NCBI GenBank assembly: GCA_964413525.1
Contig: CAYPTI010000050.1
Coordinates: forward strand, 4,044 to 12,010
Direction of reading: 5' to 3'
From: CAYPTI01 sp964413525 [NCBI: uncultured bacterium]
Lineage (GTDB): Bacteria > T1Sed10-126
Length of the DNA: 7,967 nt
A program made the position numbers and the translations under genes. Each line of letters opens with the position of its first letter. Position 1 is the stretch's first letter. This document shows, piece after piece, positions 7,658 through 7,967 of this stretch. Under the pieces are notes generated by a model. That model did no database searches and was not told where the DNA came from. It saw only the letters and a list, made by a program, of their open reading frames with translations.

Positions 7658-7764
7658 CCGGCCTCCGGAGTGAATTCACCTCCCGTATCGAGTCGGCAAA
7701 ACCAAATCCGGTCGGAGACCGAATCTACACGCCAAGATAGACGTAATCGAAAGGTTGATGGGTC
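7658..7764 (+). other. Short intergenic gap before the hydrolase gene
   Basis: The 107-base gap holds a 10-base palindrome GTGAATTCAC (7670-7679) and a small hairpin CGGTC-GGA-GACCG (7709-7721) without a following T-run. No convincing promoter or terminator is visible. AAAGG at 7750-7754 is a weak ribosome binding site for the next gene. Confidence 0.35.
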
Positions 7765-7967
7765 ATGGAAGCACGTCCGACCCCCGAACCCGAGCGGAGT
7801 CTCCTGCTCACGATCGACGTTCAGCGGGACGTCAGCCTCCCCGGGGCCCCCTTCGAGGTGGAGGGAACCCATGAGGCGGTTCCCCGGATGGAACGGTTGG
7901 TTACCGCGTTTCGTGATCGGAACCGGCCGATCGTTCACGTGGTGAGGCTGTACAGAGCGGACGGATC
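7765..7967 (+). CDS. Isochorismatase-like cysteine hydrolase, N-terminal part only
   Basis: Only the first 67 residues are present; the gene runs off the right edge. The segment SLLLTIDVQRDV (12-22) is the first strand and loop of the isochorismatase-like fold, with D18 in the place of the catalytic Asp of the Asp-Lys-Cys triad. The helix around AVPRMERLVTAFRDRNRP and the strand IVHVVRLY (56-63) also fit that family, where they precede the typical R/D-rich loop. The Lys and Cys lie beyond the window, so activity and substrate (nicotinamide, isochorismate, other amides) cannot be judged. Start ATG 7765 has AAAGG 10 bases upstream, a weak site. The 107-base gap from the previous gene leaves open whether it is in the same operon. 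Confidence 0.7.
   Translation, partial: MEARPTPEPERSLLLTIDVQRDVSLPGAPFEVEGTHEAVPRMERLVTAFRDRNRPIVHVVRLYRADG

Noticed and set aside
7709-7721. Hairpin CGGTC-GGA-GACCG as a terminator
   Set aside because: The stem is only 5 bp with a 3-base loop and no T-run follows.
7036-7938. Minus-strand frame of 300 codons across the right end
   Set aside because: It is antisense to three better-supported plus-strand genes, and its Pro/Ser/Arg/Thr-rich product has no domain.

Overview
This is a bacterial, high-GC, gene-dense window. It carries a type IIA DNA topoisomerase operon on the minus strand and, divergent from it, a small secreted/membrane gene set on the plus strand. No insertion sequence, CRISPR array, rRNA or tRNA gene is supported. 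The proteins are rich in Asp, Glu and Arg (for example DEHEEEE in the B subunit and many DD/EE runs in the A subunit). This hints at a salt-adapted or deep-branching lineage, but I cannot assign a phylum.

Minus strand, read right to left: a ParE/GyrB-type ATPase subunit (5976-4117), then a ParC/GyrA-type cleavage subunit (4093-1754), then a large unrecognised protein with one N-terminal membrane segment that runs off the left edge (1757-1). The B stop overlaps a GTG of the A reading frame, and the A stop overlaps a probable CTG start of the third gene, so the three look like one translationally coupled operon. Family markers favour topoisomerase IV over gyrase: no canonical GyrA box, KPVQRR rather than KPVHRR, and a GLHI sequence after the TOPRIM metal motif. 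The enzyme has unusual residues at two functional sites: Arg at the quinolone-contact position 83 (E. coli GyrA numbering) and DPDVDG in place of DADVDG.

Between about 5977 and 6386-6419 lies a divergent regulatory region. It holds a probable promoter for the topoisomerase operon. It also holds a perfect 20-bp palindrome laid over an extended -10 box facing the plus-strand genes, and a second, imperfect inverted repeat.

Plus strand: a secreted zinc-dependent phospholipase C family protein (6420-7313). A 115-residue protein follows, overlapping it by 4 bases, with a DUF2007-like soluble part and a C-terminal membrane helix (7310-7657). After a 107-bp gap comes the start of an isochorismatase-like cysteine hydrolase, cut by the right edge (7765-7967).

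The most novel element is the unknown membrane-anchored protein coupled to the topoisomerase genes. Nothing here amounts to a demonstrable new defence or mobile system.
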